Of a DNA stretch of 64,000 nt, positions 25,481 through 37,939 are shown one piece after another (the stretch's first letter is position 1; each line of letters starts with the position of its first letter). The notes beneath the pieces are model-generated. The model saw nothing but the letters and a program-made list of their open reading frames with translations. It did no database searches and was not told the origin of the DNA. This DNA is from Trichobilharzia szidati (lineage: Eukaryota; Platyhelminthes; Trematoda; Strigeidida; Schistosomatidae). The translations under genes and the position numbers were made by a program. Where the stretch lies: contig OX235271.1 of NCBI GenBank assembly GCA_944472155.2, positions 20,467,710 to 20,531,709 on the forward strand. Reading direction: 5' to 3'.

Positions 25481-26856
25481 TATTATTTTTGTTCCCTTGG
25501 GTTCCTAGTGGAACATAGGGCTTCAACTGCACACCTCCACTTGCTTCTGTCTTCTGTTGTACTTTTCACCTGCATCCATGTTACTCCATACTGTTTCAAC
25601 TCCTCTTCACACGATCTCCTCCATGTCACCCTTGCACTGACGTCCCACTCGCCGCTTCCCTTTCGGGTTTCATTCGAGCTATGGCCTGCATTGCGCATGA
25701 TGTCACCTAGCGTCCTCGTCAGCTAGTGTCCAAACCAACTTCACATTCTCGTGGATAGTTGTTAGGCGATTGGTTCTTGTTTTGCTTGTTCCCATAGTTT
25801 CTTGTTGGTGATTCTTTCCGACCATCTGATCTCCAGTTGTCGACAGTTGTCGATAAAGATATGCAACAGGCTGTTGGAAATATTTTTTTGACCCACTGGC
25901 CAAGTTTCTTATCCGCATAGAAGAACTGACTGACTAGACGTTTGTATTGAAAGTCCGAAATTTTTTGTTGATGCAGGCGGAGTGACGAAGATTTCCATAT
26001 TGGTTTGAGGTTGATGAATGTGTTTCTCGCCTTCTCGATTCTCGCTCGATTTGACATCCTCGTCCGTTCCTTCTGTAGTTGAGACAATGCTACTTAGATT
26101 AGTGAATGAAGTAACCTCTTTCAAATCCCTCCCGTTGATGGTGATTGTCGCTGGATGTTGCTGTTGTTGTTGTTGTTGTTGAATCTTCTATTTTGTGTGA
26201 CATCAAACATAAATCATCCACCCGCGAAATCCAGGTCTTCTAGGTTCTTCACGTCGGTCCAGGATATCCCTGTCTTCTCGTTTCCCACTGTCTGATGCAT
26301 AATCCAGTCCGCCACAATTAGGAATATCATTGGTGATAATAAGCACCCTTGTCTGACTCCTGTGTTTACTCCAAACGCCTAGCTGAGTTTTCCGTTGTGG
26401 ATGACTTGACATGTGCCGTTGTCATACAGCTGTTGAATAAGGTTGATGAATATTTTGGGTACGCCGTTGTACTCGAGTAGTTTGCAAATTACTTCGCGGT
26501 CAACGCTGTCGAAGGCCTTCTCAAAGTCTATAAAGTTGAGGTAGAGGTTCGATTGCCATTCCATGCTTTGTTCGATGATGATGATGCGTAGAGTTGCAAT
26601 TTGGTCAGAACATGATTTGCCTTTCGTGAATCCAGCTTGTTCTGGTGTGGCTGGTGGAGTTCTGTATCCAGTGCGTCTTTTATTCTCTCCAGGATGATGC
26701 GACTCAGGATTTTACTTAGCGTCGACAGGAGCATGATTTCTCGCCAGTTCTTGCAGAGTCCTAGGCCGTCCTTCTTTGGTAGTTTCACAAGGTAACCTTC
26801 CCTCGAGTCAGGAGGCACCTTTCCCTCCTTCCAGACCTTTTGCGAGAATGGAGCCT
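25481..26856 (-). mobile_element. RTE-type LINE, copy B2 (5'-truncated)
   Basis: Duplicate of A2. RT blocks include FEKAFDSVDREVICKLLEYN and the same disrupted catalytic motif at about 26213-26226. It has extra stops relative to A2, for example after NGKLS. Confidence 0.85.
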
Positions 26857-27555
26857 AACAACTTTAGTGACTTATTATTTCAGTAACTCGCTAACTAACT
26901 ACTAGACAAATTAACTAACCAACTAACTAACTAACACACTAACTAAGTGAAGAGATAATGAAATAAATAACTCAGTGACTAACTCACCGACTCACTAACT
27001 AGAAAACTAACTAACCAAATAACCAACTGGTGACAGAAATAACTAACGAAAAATTTAACTAACTCACTCAATAACTAAGTGACTAACTGACAGTCAAACT
27101 AACTCGCCTTCTACTTACATATTTAAAGAAATGATTCACCAGCCAGCCAGCTGGCTAGCTAGCTGAATAACCACATATGTGTATAACTAGTGAAATATCT
27201 AACTAACTAACTCACCAACTAAATAATAACTAAATATCTAACCAACTCAATCAACAACTGAGTAACAATCTAAATAACTGACTCACTAACAAACTAACTC
27301 GGTAATTAAGTCACTCAATCTCTCGATAACTGAATAACAAACTATGCAGATATTTCACGCGCACGCCAACTGACAACCTTAATAACTGACCCACTAATTC
27401 ACTCGCTGAGTATCTCCATAAATAATCAGTTGACTAACTAACTCACTCCTTATCCAATTAACTAGCTAACTGACTGACTAACCAAATGAACAGCTAACTA
27501 AGGAACCAAGTGCATGACTAAGTCACCAGCTAACCCAATAACTAAATAACTACCT
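26857..27555. repeat. Long ACTAA-type degenerate array
   Basis: About 700 bases of aactaact-like words, the longest such array in the window. The left half matches 19684-20095; the right half (27260-27555) is additional. Confidence 0.8.
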
Positions 27556-27826
27556 AACTAAGCAAGTGCCCGGAAAATTAACGACTATTGAAATAAGGAC
27601 TAGAATAGTTGATGGTATTTGAGATCTGTGAAGTATATCTACGTCATAATACGGAGGAATACCCCATTGAGGAATAAACCAACGAACATCAACAAATAAA
27701 ATGGCAACAACAACTCGGACAGCGATCTGATTATGACGCTTCATCGAGCCTGAGACATTTTCAATCGATGAATACATCATGCAGAACTCCTTAAAGCGTG
27801 TGGAACGCACGGAACTCAAAGATTGT

Positions 27827-28011
27827 TTTTTTATTTTGGTTACAGCTTGATGGCACACCGTATTTTCAGTACAAGTATGGCATTTTCAGCATGGATTTCG
27901 GTAGCCCAGATTTTGCAGGCCGACCATAGATATCGGGTGTGCGCCGGCAGGGGATCGAACCTCGGACCATGTGTATGGTCGGCGAGAGTCCTAACAACTG
28001 TGCAACCAAAA
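27827..28011 (-). mobile_element. tRNA-derived SINE (family 1), full-length insertion
   Basis: Read on the minus strand: head gttaggactctcgccgaccatac, B box ggttcgatcccctgccg, body with gatatctatggtcggcctgc, tail ggtgtgccatcaagctgtaa and A-rich end. It splits sequence that is continuous in units A and D (gaactcaaagat before, aaagtgtgtgacag after), so it inserted after that sequence was copied. Confidence 0.75.
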
Positions 28012-28018
28012 AAGTGTG

Positions 28019-30625
28019 TGACAGTCATACATTCATAAAACAACCCCTAAATATCAAGACAACTCCACAAATCACCGTCACCTGAGAGAATGACAATCCA
28101 CACACACACACCTCGACAATAACTCAATTAATTTGGAGACGTCACTGAAAACGACCAGAAGCAATAAGAAACGCAGGGGAATGGGTGAGGATATTTCTCA
28201 CTGCAAATCAAACTCACTGTGCTTTCGTCTCAATTTTCGTGTACTAATCGAATGGAGGCAGTTATAGACGACGTGAATTACCTCAGGTAGGTAATTTTGT
28301 ATTAGGTGCCTAAGAGAGTGCTGTCATCAAATCACGCCTCACGTTCGCCCAGCTTCAAACCTGTTGTGTCTAGTAACTTCACACAGATTGAATATCTGCT
28401 GCAGACTGTAGTACGCTGTGTGCGAAAATAATTATGTGATAGACAGTTCCTATTCTCACCCGATCAGAATAACTCACAAGACAGCACGACGTATTCATAC
28501 CTGAATCAGCACACAACTTGAGAATGCGTATTCAGTCTCATCCGAAATAAAACAATATCCTAGTGGAAGTGTGTGGAAATGGTGATAAAATGGTTAGTCA
28601 GTGAGTCAGTTAATTACTGGTGGTTTCGATTGTGACGGAATCGCTCGCAGTCACTAATCACTGTGTCTTTTGCAACACACCTTCACATTACTGGGATTAA
28701 TTGATTCAGGAAATGACTGTTAATTTCCCCCACCACACAGTGCACATTGTGGACAGTTGGAGAGATACAGTAGCACTCACAATGCACCAATCTCCACTCA
28801 CTCGTATTTGTGGCGTTTTCAAGGAGGTTGGGATGCCCGTTGTCTATGCACATGCTCCTGGGTTCAATCGGCGGTCGACGAATACCTGTTATCAGTGTTC
28901 GGTCTGCTTAATCTTCGGCTACCTATATCACATGCTAACAATTTCATGTTTGTATCGAAAAAACTGTGTGGAGTCAAACTATGATAAAATCAGACGAAAC
29001 AAAAATAATAAATCTCATCATGCAATATTATTTCCTATTTCATATGGTTAGGGGATGAATACTGGGTAGGGAGGAGACCAGCGATGGCGATTGAATACGC
29101 GTGATCATGTTCGTATTTTGATCGTCGTCTAGTGATAATTTGCATCCATGTGCGTCGTTGTACGCATGTGCGTGTGCCTATGTGAGTGTGTTCGTTACCA
29201 TGTGCCTGTGCGTGTGTGACTAAGTAAGTAAGTTGGAGAAATAAGAAGAGATGGAGTGAGAGGGAATGAGAGATTGAAATGGAATGAGGAGATTATTTAT
29301 ATCCTCTTCACTAAATAATTAATGCTGTAGTGATGACAGGATTGCAGGTAATCTGTCATGTCAGTAATAATCAGTTATTCCACGTAGCAATATGTGAATC
29401 TGGTGACGAACACTGGTGAAGCAGTTTAGTTAGAAGGCAGTGATTCTGCCAGATGAATATCATCCTCACTTCACTTAGTTCACTCACTCACTCAATCACT
29501 CACTCAGTCACTCACTCATTCACTCACATCACTCAGTCACTCAGTAACTCATTAACCACAATATCAAGTGCATTCACGGACCAGTTTTCTGTTCTTTGAA
29601 TTTGAGCCCACATAATGCTGCATTCAGAAGAATCAACTAGGCTTCACAAAACAACCGTGTCACTATTGATATCTAGAAAAATAACGATAAAATCACCAGC
29701 AATAATAATATCTATAATAACATCGATAATGATTTGTTTTACTGCAAAAGAGTAATTATGAGAGAGAATGGAATTCTAAGCATTTGCTTCAATATCGCAT
29801 CTAATTAACTCAACGACAATAAAAACAAAAGACGTTAAGGCACAGAGAAAAGGCAGTCAGAATTGATGGTAGCAATATTCCGACATTGGCAGTAACACTG
29901 AAGCCAAAATCTATACCAAAATTCTAACACGATAATAACAATAATAATAATAATATTAATGATAGCAAAGTGAATAACTAAGATCGCAAGATAATTGAAA
30001 CGGGGTCACTGTGAATAACAAAGAGGAGAAGATGAAAGAGTCATTTGTTGTGCTATTTACACAGAAAGGCGTATGTGTTACGCTTAAGACTGGAGGGCGA
30101 GCCAAATAAGCTGTCGTTGAGATTCTCTTCTCTGTTGTGAGAGTGAATTATCTTGTATAATGAATTCTAGTCCTACTCAATGGGTTTCAAGGGGCGACCT
30201 GTGAATGTGGAGGGTTCTGAGCGTCAGACAACATGCATTTGGACCACTCATCTCATGAATTCAAGCATCTGTCGATTACCGTATTGATGAGCTGACTGAC
30301 TGTTACACTCACTACCCTACTGACAACTATCAATACCCTGTGCGAAATGACATAGTCCCTTGTGACTGAATGGCACAGGAAAGACTCAGGATGAGTGATG
30401 AAGAACAACAGGTAGGACGTGAGAGTTGACGAATTGAAAAGTGGATGTTGAGTGACTCTGGTCACGCAGTCAAGCTGGCTGGTTGACTGGGTGATTGCTT
30501 GGCTGATTGTCTGTCCTGGTTATTCTGATGAGTACGCTGGTTGGAACATTTTTTCGCAAGCTGACGAGATGTGGGATGTCTGACGAATGGGGTTCTCGGG
30601 ATAGAAATATTCCGAGGCATTTTAC
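28019..30625. repeat. Copy C of the large duplicated unit (without the RTEs)
   Basis: Matches 12950-15475 and 20096-22680 closely, then stops at about 30625, where a CR1-type remnant begins. Confidence 0.85.
28803..29020 (+). mobile_element. tRNA-derived SINE (family 1), copy in unit C
   Basis: Same site and tail as in unit A; head ggaggttgggatgcccgttg, B-box-like ggttcaatcggcggtcgac. Confidence 0.55.
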
Positions 30626-30629
30626 GCCA

Positions 30630-31050
30630 AATTAAATTTCCTCTTGACTTCTTTGTATGTTACAGGCAATTTTTGACAATGGCGGTTCTAGTAAATCAGG
30701 TTTTTGCCTGTAGTTGAAGTTAACTCTCTGACACTTGGAGGGATCCAATGTAAGGCGATTTATCCTGAACCACTGACGTGCTGATATTCGAGACTGCGTT
30801 GCATTATTCCGACATGGACGTGACTTGCAAAGACACAGTCATATCATCAGCGTGTTTGACGAAGTTTGTTTCTTCCTGAAGAGTCGAGTCATGTGTGAAG
30901 GAAAAGAAAAGAGGATGGTACAAAGAAGAGACCGTTCTGACATACTGACTATAATGAGTTAGGCGAAGGAGGATTCGCGTTTCTGAACAGTATAGCGTTT
31001 TCTGTTGGAGAAATGAGAGTGCAACTAGTTAACTGTCCAGGACTCGGTCT
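30630..31050 (-). pseudogene. CR1-type LINE reverse transcriptase remnant
   Basis: The minus strand gives NFVKHADDMTVSLQVTSMSE, the ADD catalytic block of a CR1/jockey-type RT. A frameshift later comes WFRINRLTLDPSKCQRVNF, the next conserved block (W..N.L.LNPSKC). Stops and the shift make it dead. No ends were found. Confidence 0.65.
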
Positions 31051-31619
31051 GTGTCATTGATAGCTGATTCAACGAAAGTCATCTGGATGCAGACTGAAAA
31101 GCAGTTGAGCAGTGAAAGAAGGTACATCGGACATATTTGGCTGCGTTGACTGAAATGGAGACAATATTATGATGTGAGATAGCAGTGGGAACAGCAGCGT
31201 CAGCTTCAGCAGCGGTAGCAGCATTAGCAGCACCATCTAAATTACTCCTGTCCTGTTTATGCGCAATCTGTCTGGGGTCATTGGAACTCTTCAAGTGAGG
31301 GGAAAGGGGGGTCACGGTTGGGTGAGAGTGATGCTTCCATTGATTTCAGAGGAGTAAAAGTAATCACAAAAGGTCTGAATTTACAATTCAAACCAGTAGA
31401 TGATTTAAGTATTGGGATAATCGTCACGACTTCACATGCGCGAGGTTCAATAGTACTGGAGGCCGATGATTTTGAGAATGTATGTAAGGAGAGGAGAATT
31501 GTTGTCTGTAAGTTTTTGTTTACAGGAGTAGTTGGAAGGTTGTAATCGATGCTTCGTTAATGATTCGCAGTCATGAGACATTCGAGATCAGGTGCGGCGA
31601 AAGGATGAAACCAGCTAGC
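31051..31619. other. Non-coding stretch
   Basis: Includes an imperfect gcagcagcg-type trinucleotide run near 31190-31235. ORFs on both strands show no family that I recognise. Confidence 0.4.
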
Positions 31620-31955
31620 TTAACATCTAACAAACAAACTAACTTCGTAAATCACTAACTATAAACTAATGTACTAAATGACCGACTAACTAGCTAAACA
31701 AATATCTGACTCATTAACTAATAAAATTACAAACAAAAAATATCTAGCTAACTAACTAAATTACAAACTCCACAATTGAATTGGTAACTACTCAAATACT
31801 CAATATACAAAATGACTAACTAACTATCTGACAAACTCACTAACTCAATAAGCCACAAACTAAAAAGTTAATTAACTGACTAGCTAAATGACCAAATAAC
31901 TAACCAACTAAATAACCAACTGAATAGGCAACTAATTAACTAAGCAACCAACTTT
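31620..31955. repeat. ACTAA-type degenerate array
   Basis: About 330 bases of aactaact, aaatgacc and actaacc words, directly before the gypsy remnant. Confidence 0.75.
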
Positions 31956-33665
31956 CTGCGCCTTACTATTGACAGCAACGGCAATAGCCCAATGGCTAGT
32001 AAAGTTGAGACGATACTGAACTTTCCAGAGCCACAGACAGTGAAAAGTCTTCGCACTTTTAAAGGCTTGTTAATTTATTATCGACGGTTTATTACCAACT
32101 GTGCTTCTCTGATTCAGCCATTAACAGACCTTTTTTGAGGGAATAACAAGTTCATCAAACTCGACGCGTCTGATCGAAATGCTTTCACGCAAGTTAAAAA
32201 GCTATTACGGATGCCTCACTTCTAATGCATCAGGATCCAACGGCACCGTTAAGTATCTCGGTTGACGCATCAGACACTGCAATCGGTGCAGTTCTGCAAC
32301 GACTAGTTGACAGAGAGTGGCAACCACTCGCCTTTTTCTCGAAGCGCCTTCAATTAGCGGAAACAAAGTACAGTAAATTCGACAGAGAACTTCTGGTTAT
32401 GTCCTGTACTATACGTCATTTTCGACATTCAGTGTTAGGTCGTGAATTCACAATTTTCACTGACTACAAACTTCTGACGTACTCTCTGAACTCAACTTCA
32501 GATAATTGTTCACCCAGAGAATAATGACAACTTATCCCACCCAGGTATTCGAACTACCGTGAAGCTCGTAACCAGTCGGTTTTGTTGGCCTGGTATTAAT
32601 AAGGAAGTAAGGGAGCGGGCACACATGTGCTCAGCTTGCCAAAAGTGCAAAGTAGTAAGATACACCAAAAGCCCCCTTGATACCTTCCTTATTCGTGACG
32701 CTCGTTTCGAACATGTTCATATAGATTTGGTTGGATCCCCTCCAGAATTTTATGGATATACCTATATTTTAACCTGAACCGACTGTTTCGCACGATGGCC
32801 TGAAACAGTAACCCTCAAGTATGTAACTGCTGAAACAGTCAAACGCGTCTTTGTCGAAAGATGGATCGAAAACTATGGATGCCCATCCTCCATAAAAAGT
32901 GATCGCAGGCGGCAATTTGAAAGCGGCTTATTCTTCGCTTCGACTAAAATCATTGCTTGATTGCGTTTAAGAACAACAGCCTACCATCATCAGGCAAATG
33001 GTATGGTAGAGTGTCTACACAGACAGTTGAAAGCTGGGTAATCAGTTGCAAACAATGCACATTGAACTGAATCACTTCCGTTAGTTCTCCTAGGGATACG
33101 AAACGCCTTGAAAACCAATGCTGGTTGTACTACCGCCAAGCTAGTATATGGCACAACACTTCGACTGCCAGGTGAGTTTGCTTCTGCCTCGAGCTTCCTA
33201 CCAGTGGTAGATCACGCCTCATACGTCAGCAGGCTTACAAACGCAATGCTTTCAGTCGAACATGCTCCCCTTCGACCACAGTCCATTGATGTCTTCGTTC
33301 ATTCCTGTTTAAAAACTTCTTCACACTTGTTTGTTCGTCGCGACTCTGTGCGTCGACCTCTGGAACCCCCATACGAAGGACCATATAAAGCCATTAAACG
33401 TATGGATAAATTTTTTATCTTAGACTAAAAAGGCCACGAAGACACCGTCAGCATCCACCGTCTGAAGCCGGCTTACTTGGAAGGCAATCCTATTAGCCTG
33501 GAGCTGAAGGTACCCAATAATTCACAAGTAATTCAATATCCTTTAGTCCCCGAAGAACTCACTAGCATGGCGAACACCACTGAGCCTTCTGTCGAGACCT
33601 CTTACAAAATGCGTTTTGGACGTAACTTAAGATTCCCAGAATATCTTCACTCCTATATAACATAA
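31956..33665 (+). mobile_element. Ty3/gypsy LTR retrotransposon pol remnant
   Basis: Order on the plus strand: the end of the RT (NFPEPQTVKSLRTFKGLLIY, about 32010-32085); RNase H with SVDASDTAIGAVLQ, FDRELL and TDYKLLTYSLN (32225-32524); and the integrase zinc-binding region (HPGIRTT, then CSACQKC) directly after it. Next come the integrase core with HVHIDLVG, SDRRRQFES and YHHQANGMVECLHRQLK, and the GPY/F module (EPPYEGPYKAIKR, about 33365). The end of RNase H and the tether to the integrase are deleted, and stops interrupt the core in several places. Gag, protease and most of the RT are missing. It resembles fluke gypsy elements; the clade is not certain. Confidence 0.85.
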
Positions 33666-34590
33666 CTAAGTGGTGAAATTCACCCAACTCATTCGTTCGT
33701 GGTATTAATTCGTTTTCCTTTTCAAACATATCAATCTTCTTTTATACAGCATCACTAAACACAAATAAAAAAATCTTTATAACCGTACACGTTACATGCA
33801 CTAAACATTTCAATATATACTTTTTTCTTTGTTCTACTTTTCGCATTATTTTACTGTATGGTAGAAGTATTTCATTTTTCAAACGTTATTTTCGGTACCT
33901 CTTCCTCAACATGGTTTTTGGCACTCCTGTTTTCTTTTCCAGGTGTGAAGGGCACTGGGCAAGAAGCAAACGAAGCACGAGGTCCAACGGACAAACATCA
34001 AGGAAGCGATGTACGGACACCCAACTAGCATAGGTAGACGGACAAGTAGGAACCCCACCAAGCAGCTCGTAAGTGATTTTTACCCATAGGGAAAGACCAA
34101 GTCTTTTTTATTCCGGCTGGTTCTGACTTAGGGTCCTCACAATACCACACTTTTTAAGTCGACTTCCTTAGCTGAAGGCTTCCGGTCAAGCATCCATGTC
34201 ATTTGGTACTCCATCGTGTCACGTTCGTGCAAGATCACTAGCCAGCTGAGCATTCATTTAGCCTACGATTTGGTCCCGAAATATATCTCGAAGTTTGGAC
34301 GCATAACTCGTGTCTCTTGTTTTCCAATCGGTCCACGAGGAACGAACACTAGAGAAGTTTTTGCCATTAGATCTTGCGTTAGATTACTCCGTAAAGTACG
34401 CGAACGTCGATATCGTCAGCCTCTTTAAAGCTAATAAATACACGTTGAGGTGACCAAGATAACGCTATGTTGATGATGAAAATCACCTGATTTCAATCAT
34501 ATATTACGTAGTAGGGAATTTAATGACTCAAACATGGGACATGAATGAGACTGCCATAGAAATACAATCACAGATTTGTAGCCACTGAAT
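33666..34590. other. Region after the gypsy pol, possible 3' UTR or LTR remnant
   Basis: Follows the pol reading frame directly. No second copy exists in the window to define an LTR. A 70-codon ORF at 34216-34428 has no recognisable similarity. Confidence 0.3.
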
Positions 34591-34695
34591 TTTTTAGCCT
34601 ATATGCTACTTGTTGAAGACGTTTTGGAAATCATACCAGTATTCATGCTCGTAACTCGGTGACCTCAAGAGACGAGCAGCAACACCACGAATTCC
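34591..34695 (+). repeat. Short inverted match to 43660-43760
   Basis: tagcctatatgctacttgt, gaagacgttttggaaatcat and ccagtattcatg occur here and, reverse-complemented, near 43670-43745. Possibly a further part of the a/a' inverted duplication. Confidence 0.6.
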
Positions 34696-35039
34696 ATCAA
34701 AGCATGTAGCTACATCAGGTGTTACAACTACGAATTAGACATTTTTCTTTCATATCTACCATGATATCATCGAGGATACTATATCACCACATGATGGTCG
34801 TTGAGTGAAATAAACGACGAGATAATGTCACCAATGACAACAAATCAATACTGTATAACATGGGAATTGCTTGTTGCAGAATGGAATGCTGTATTGAGGT
34901 GAATAAAAGATAAAATACTGTGTTGTACAGCGTTGGGAAGGAGAGATAAGCGAAAGACACATATATGGATGATCGATGACCCTCAATCCAAGTCCGGGGA
35001 TGATTGCATGGATGCATAAACCTGTTCAGCCTCAATACA
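34696..35039. other. Non-coding stretch
   Basis: Nothing recognised beyond short ORFs. Confidence 0.35.
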
Positions 35040-36340
35040 AAGGTCTACAGGAAATTCAACACACAAAATTTATATTAAAAATGCAAAATATATGATCAAA
35101 TGCGTCATATTCTTCGCAGAAATCGGAGAGGCGAAATGACACAGCCAGCTGGTGAAAGCTTTCGAGAGGCCAGTCACACATCAGATGTGTCGTCTATCGA
35201 TGAAAGCAAGAGTAAGAATGGGGACGTGGAATGTTCACACAACGTACGAAGCCGGATGCTTTGGCTGCCCACGTAGCCAAAGAAATGCGAAGATATGGCA
35301 TAGAAATGCTGGATATCTGCGAGAGCAGGTGCAATGGATGTGCACTATACAATTTGTCAACTGGTGTGTCAATAATCTACTCCGATCACCAACACCACAA
35401 CCATGAGAATACTGAGTCAGACAGTGGTTATCATGATGTCAGTAGTGGCAGCCGAAACTTCATGCAATGGGAACCAGTTTCATCCAGACTTATGGGAGCA
35501 AGATTCAATTCAGGTGGAAGGAAAGTTACTGAAGGGAAAACCTACAGGCGGTAAATTAACTGCAAATATCAGACGAAAATCTGAGCCATAATGTGGAACC
35601 ACTGTGGAAACCTCCGTGGAAGAATATTGGAACTCTCTGATGGTGATGTTCTAAAAACAACCGTTTTATGCAGAAACTGATGGCAGGAAGGGGAATTCAT
35701 CCCAACGGACACATGTGAGCTGATAGAAAAGGGAAGATGGTGAAAGTGAAGATGGTGAAAGTGAGGATGACTAAATGCAAAGGTGGAAAACAGAAGGAGA
35801 AGCTGAGTTCAGTGTACGTTGCACTATGTAGAGAAGTGAAGAAGAGTGAGAAGGAAGTCAATAGACAATTCCACGACACATTGAAAACTGAAGTAGAACT
35901 GAAGTAGAGGCCGCAGTGAATAAAGAGACCTCAGAATGTTATGACATAGAGGAGATGGTGTGAGGAGAGGATGAGAGAATATTGGAAATCATGTGGTCAG
36001 GTAAGTAGGGCTGAGAAAAATAGAACAAAGTGGAAATGAGTTGTTGAAGCCCTATGTTCCACTTGTAACACAAAGGAACAATAATAATAATAATAGCAAC
36101 ACAATAGAATGTCGAGATACCGAAATCGATTCATCATGTGAAGAATAGACCAAGGCGATGTTGTAGAGTATGACTGTAACATAAAAATAATTGTTTTATC
36201 CGTGGAATCAAATGAGATTCAATTCCACTGAAATGAACATTTATTCTGATAGGGTTGTGAAATAACAGGGAGTGTTGGCATTCATATTACTGCGTATTAG
36301 TAAGTAGTATAACATGCTTGTGTAAGTATTATTGCTCCTT
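35040..36340 (+). repeat. Arm a of an inverted duplication (contains an internally deleted RTE)
   Basis: Matches the reverse complement of 40580-41845 over nearly its whole length. That includes about 250 bases beyond the RTE 3' end (tattctgatagggttgtgaa to gtattagtaagtagtataac). Because flanking sequence is shared, this is a duplication and not two independent insertions. Confidence 0.85.
35110..36090 (+). mobile_element. RTE-type LINE with internal deletion (in arm a)
   Basis: Starts with the endonuclease N-terminus (RVRMGTWNVHTTYEAG, then after a frameshift VAKEMRRYGIEMLDICESR). It lacks the RT and ends with the RTE 3' segment gaagccctatgttccacttg and an (ATA)n tail. Confidence 0.75.
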
Positions 36341-36344
36341 CGGA

Positions 36345-37340
36345 TTTCGATTAAAACAATGGAACGTCCCCATTTTCTCCTCTTCGTATGGTTTCTCGCC
36401 TGGTCGTAAGTTCACATCTCCTCTCCACATTATTTCCTTCATGTGTCCAATCTATCACCATTTTTGGCGTATTTTCTGAGCAACAGGTACTTGATTTGTT
36501 CTTTCCTGGCGTTTCTGGTTGCTAATTCTTTCTGGTCATTTTGACCTTCAATATGAAGTGAAGTCAGCTGCTGAGAAAAATGTGGCAGCCTATTGGAAAT
36601 TCTTCTCATGACGTACGGGCTAATTCTGAGACCTAAATTTTTGAAATCCTGCTAAGCAAAATTTGGAGTTGAATCCATGGATAATTGCAACATATTTATA
36701 TAACCTGTATTTCTGTCTCCCTCATTGATGGGTTCATCTATGCCTTGTGTTCCTTTTTTAAATAGCAAGATGTCCACGTCTGATTAGTTTCCAGTTAGAA
36801 AACCTCTTCCCTCGATGTCATTCATTGGCGTATATAACATCGAGAATGATACAATTTCACAAACAGCATATGGATATTTATCACGTCATTCGATGGCCTC
36901 CTCAACGTACGCCACTTCCATCTCCATGTTCTCCTACAAAGATTTTGAGCGATTGGTTCCTGGTTGGTTTCTTGTCTGAGTTAATTGTTGCTATTTATCT
37001 CTGACAAGCCATTTGATATTCAATATGGTGCAAACGAAGGCTGAAGTTCCTAAAATTCTGTGACCGCTTGTGAATCATTTTCGTGACACGCTGGCCAAGT
37101 ATCTGAGCCGTTTAGGAGAACTGACTGACTTTGCATTTGTGTTCTAAGTTTGAATCTGATGACCTCTTCTATTTCTGTCAGTGCTCTTGCCAGCGACGGT
37201 ACTCCTTGATGAGTTGCAGATAATGATCGATCTAAGTGTCCTTTGAAATGATCAGTCCATTGTTTTATTTGCCTCTTCTCTTGAGTAATCAGGTTGATTG
37301 ACCATCTTTTGTAGGTTTTCTCAGACAAATGAGTCGTTTG
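36345..37340 (-). mobile_element. RTE-type LINE fragments, minus strand
   Basis: 36880-37340 translates on the minus strand to IKQWTDHFKGHLDRS (pre-RT block) and nearby C-terminal pieces. 36360-36600 also resembles the RTE C-terminal region. About 36610-36870 between them is unassigned. All decayed. Confidence 0.5.
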
Positions 37341-37399
37341 AATGTAATATCAGATTATCAGGTCTCCATCTAGAAAGGGGTTAACAAAGAGAATACCTA

Positions 37400-37700
37400 A
37401 AAAATATCGTCAAGGAAACTTAATTACCAAAGAGAATAGGCAAATAAAACAATGGACTGATCACTTCAAAGGACACTAAAATCGATCATTACCTGCAACT
37501 CGCCCAGCGGGACCGCGACTAACAACAGCACTCACAGAAATACCAGAGGTCACCAGTACTCTAACAAAAGGATAAATTTTGAATGCGATCAATATGCTGC
37601 AAGCCAAGAAGGCATTTGATTTGGACAGAATCTCTCTTGAAGAACTGAAAATGTATGTGATATGCCTACGTCATCATTGTCCGTAGTGCATAAGAAGGAA
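37400..37700 (+). mobile_element. RTE-type LINE fragment, plus strand
   Basis: Plus-strand translation gives ENRQIKQWTDHFKGH, a stop, then NRSLPATRPAGPR and FDLDRISLEEL. This is the same pre-RT block as the minus-strand fragment beside it, so the two lie head to head. Confidence 0.6.
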
Positions 37701-37939
37701 GGGTTCACCCAGTACGACAGATTAGTGTAAGTTTGACTATTACCACGAAGTTTTACTTGAAAGCAGTCACCTGAAATTGCGAAACTGACCACTGAGCGAA
37801 TTCAGACGTGAGCAATACCAGCAAATATGGCACGGTAAAATATTTGTTCAATCCATTATTTAGTCAACCAACACTATGTCAGTCAAGAGTGTTTTATTTC
37901 CTTGTGAATACTTGGATGGGTACTATTCATGAAGTGAGT

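Larger units (their letters stand above)
20096..28018. repeat. Copy B of the large tandem duplication
   Basis: Matches copy A in order and content, ending with a longer ACTAA array (26857-27555) and about 460 extra bases related to the left edge of copies A and D. The unit starts with the cagtcatacattcataaaac stretch. Confidence 0.85.

Noticed and set aside
26857..27555. CRISPR-like or satellite array
   Set aside because: The ACTAA words have no fixed repeat or spacer length. This is a degenerate simple repeat in a eukaryotic genome.
34216..34428. 70-codon ORF after the gypsy element as an accessory gene
   Set aside because: No similarity that I can name and no LTR or splice context to support it.
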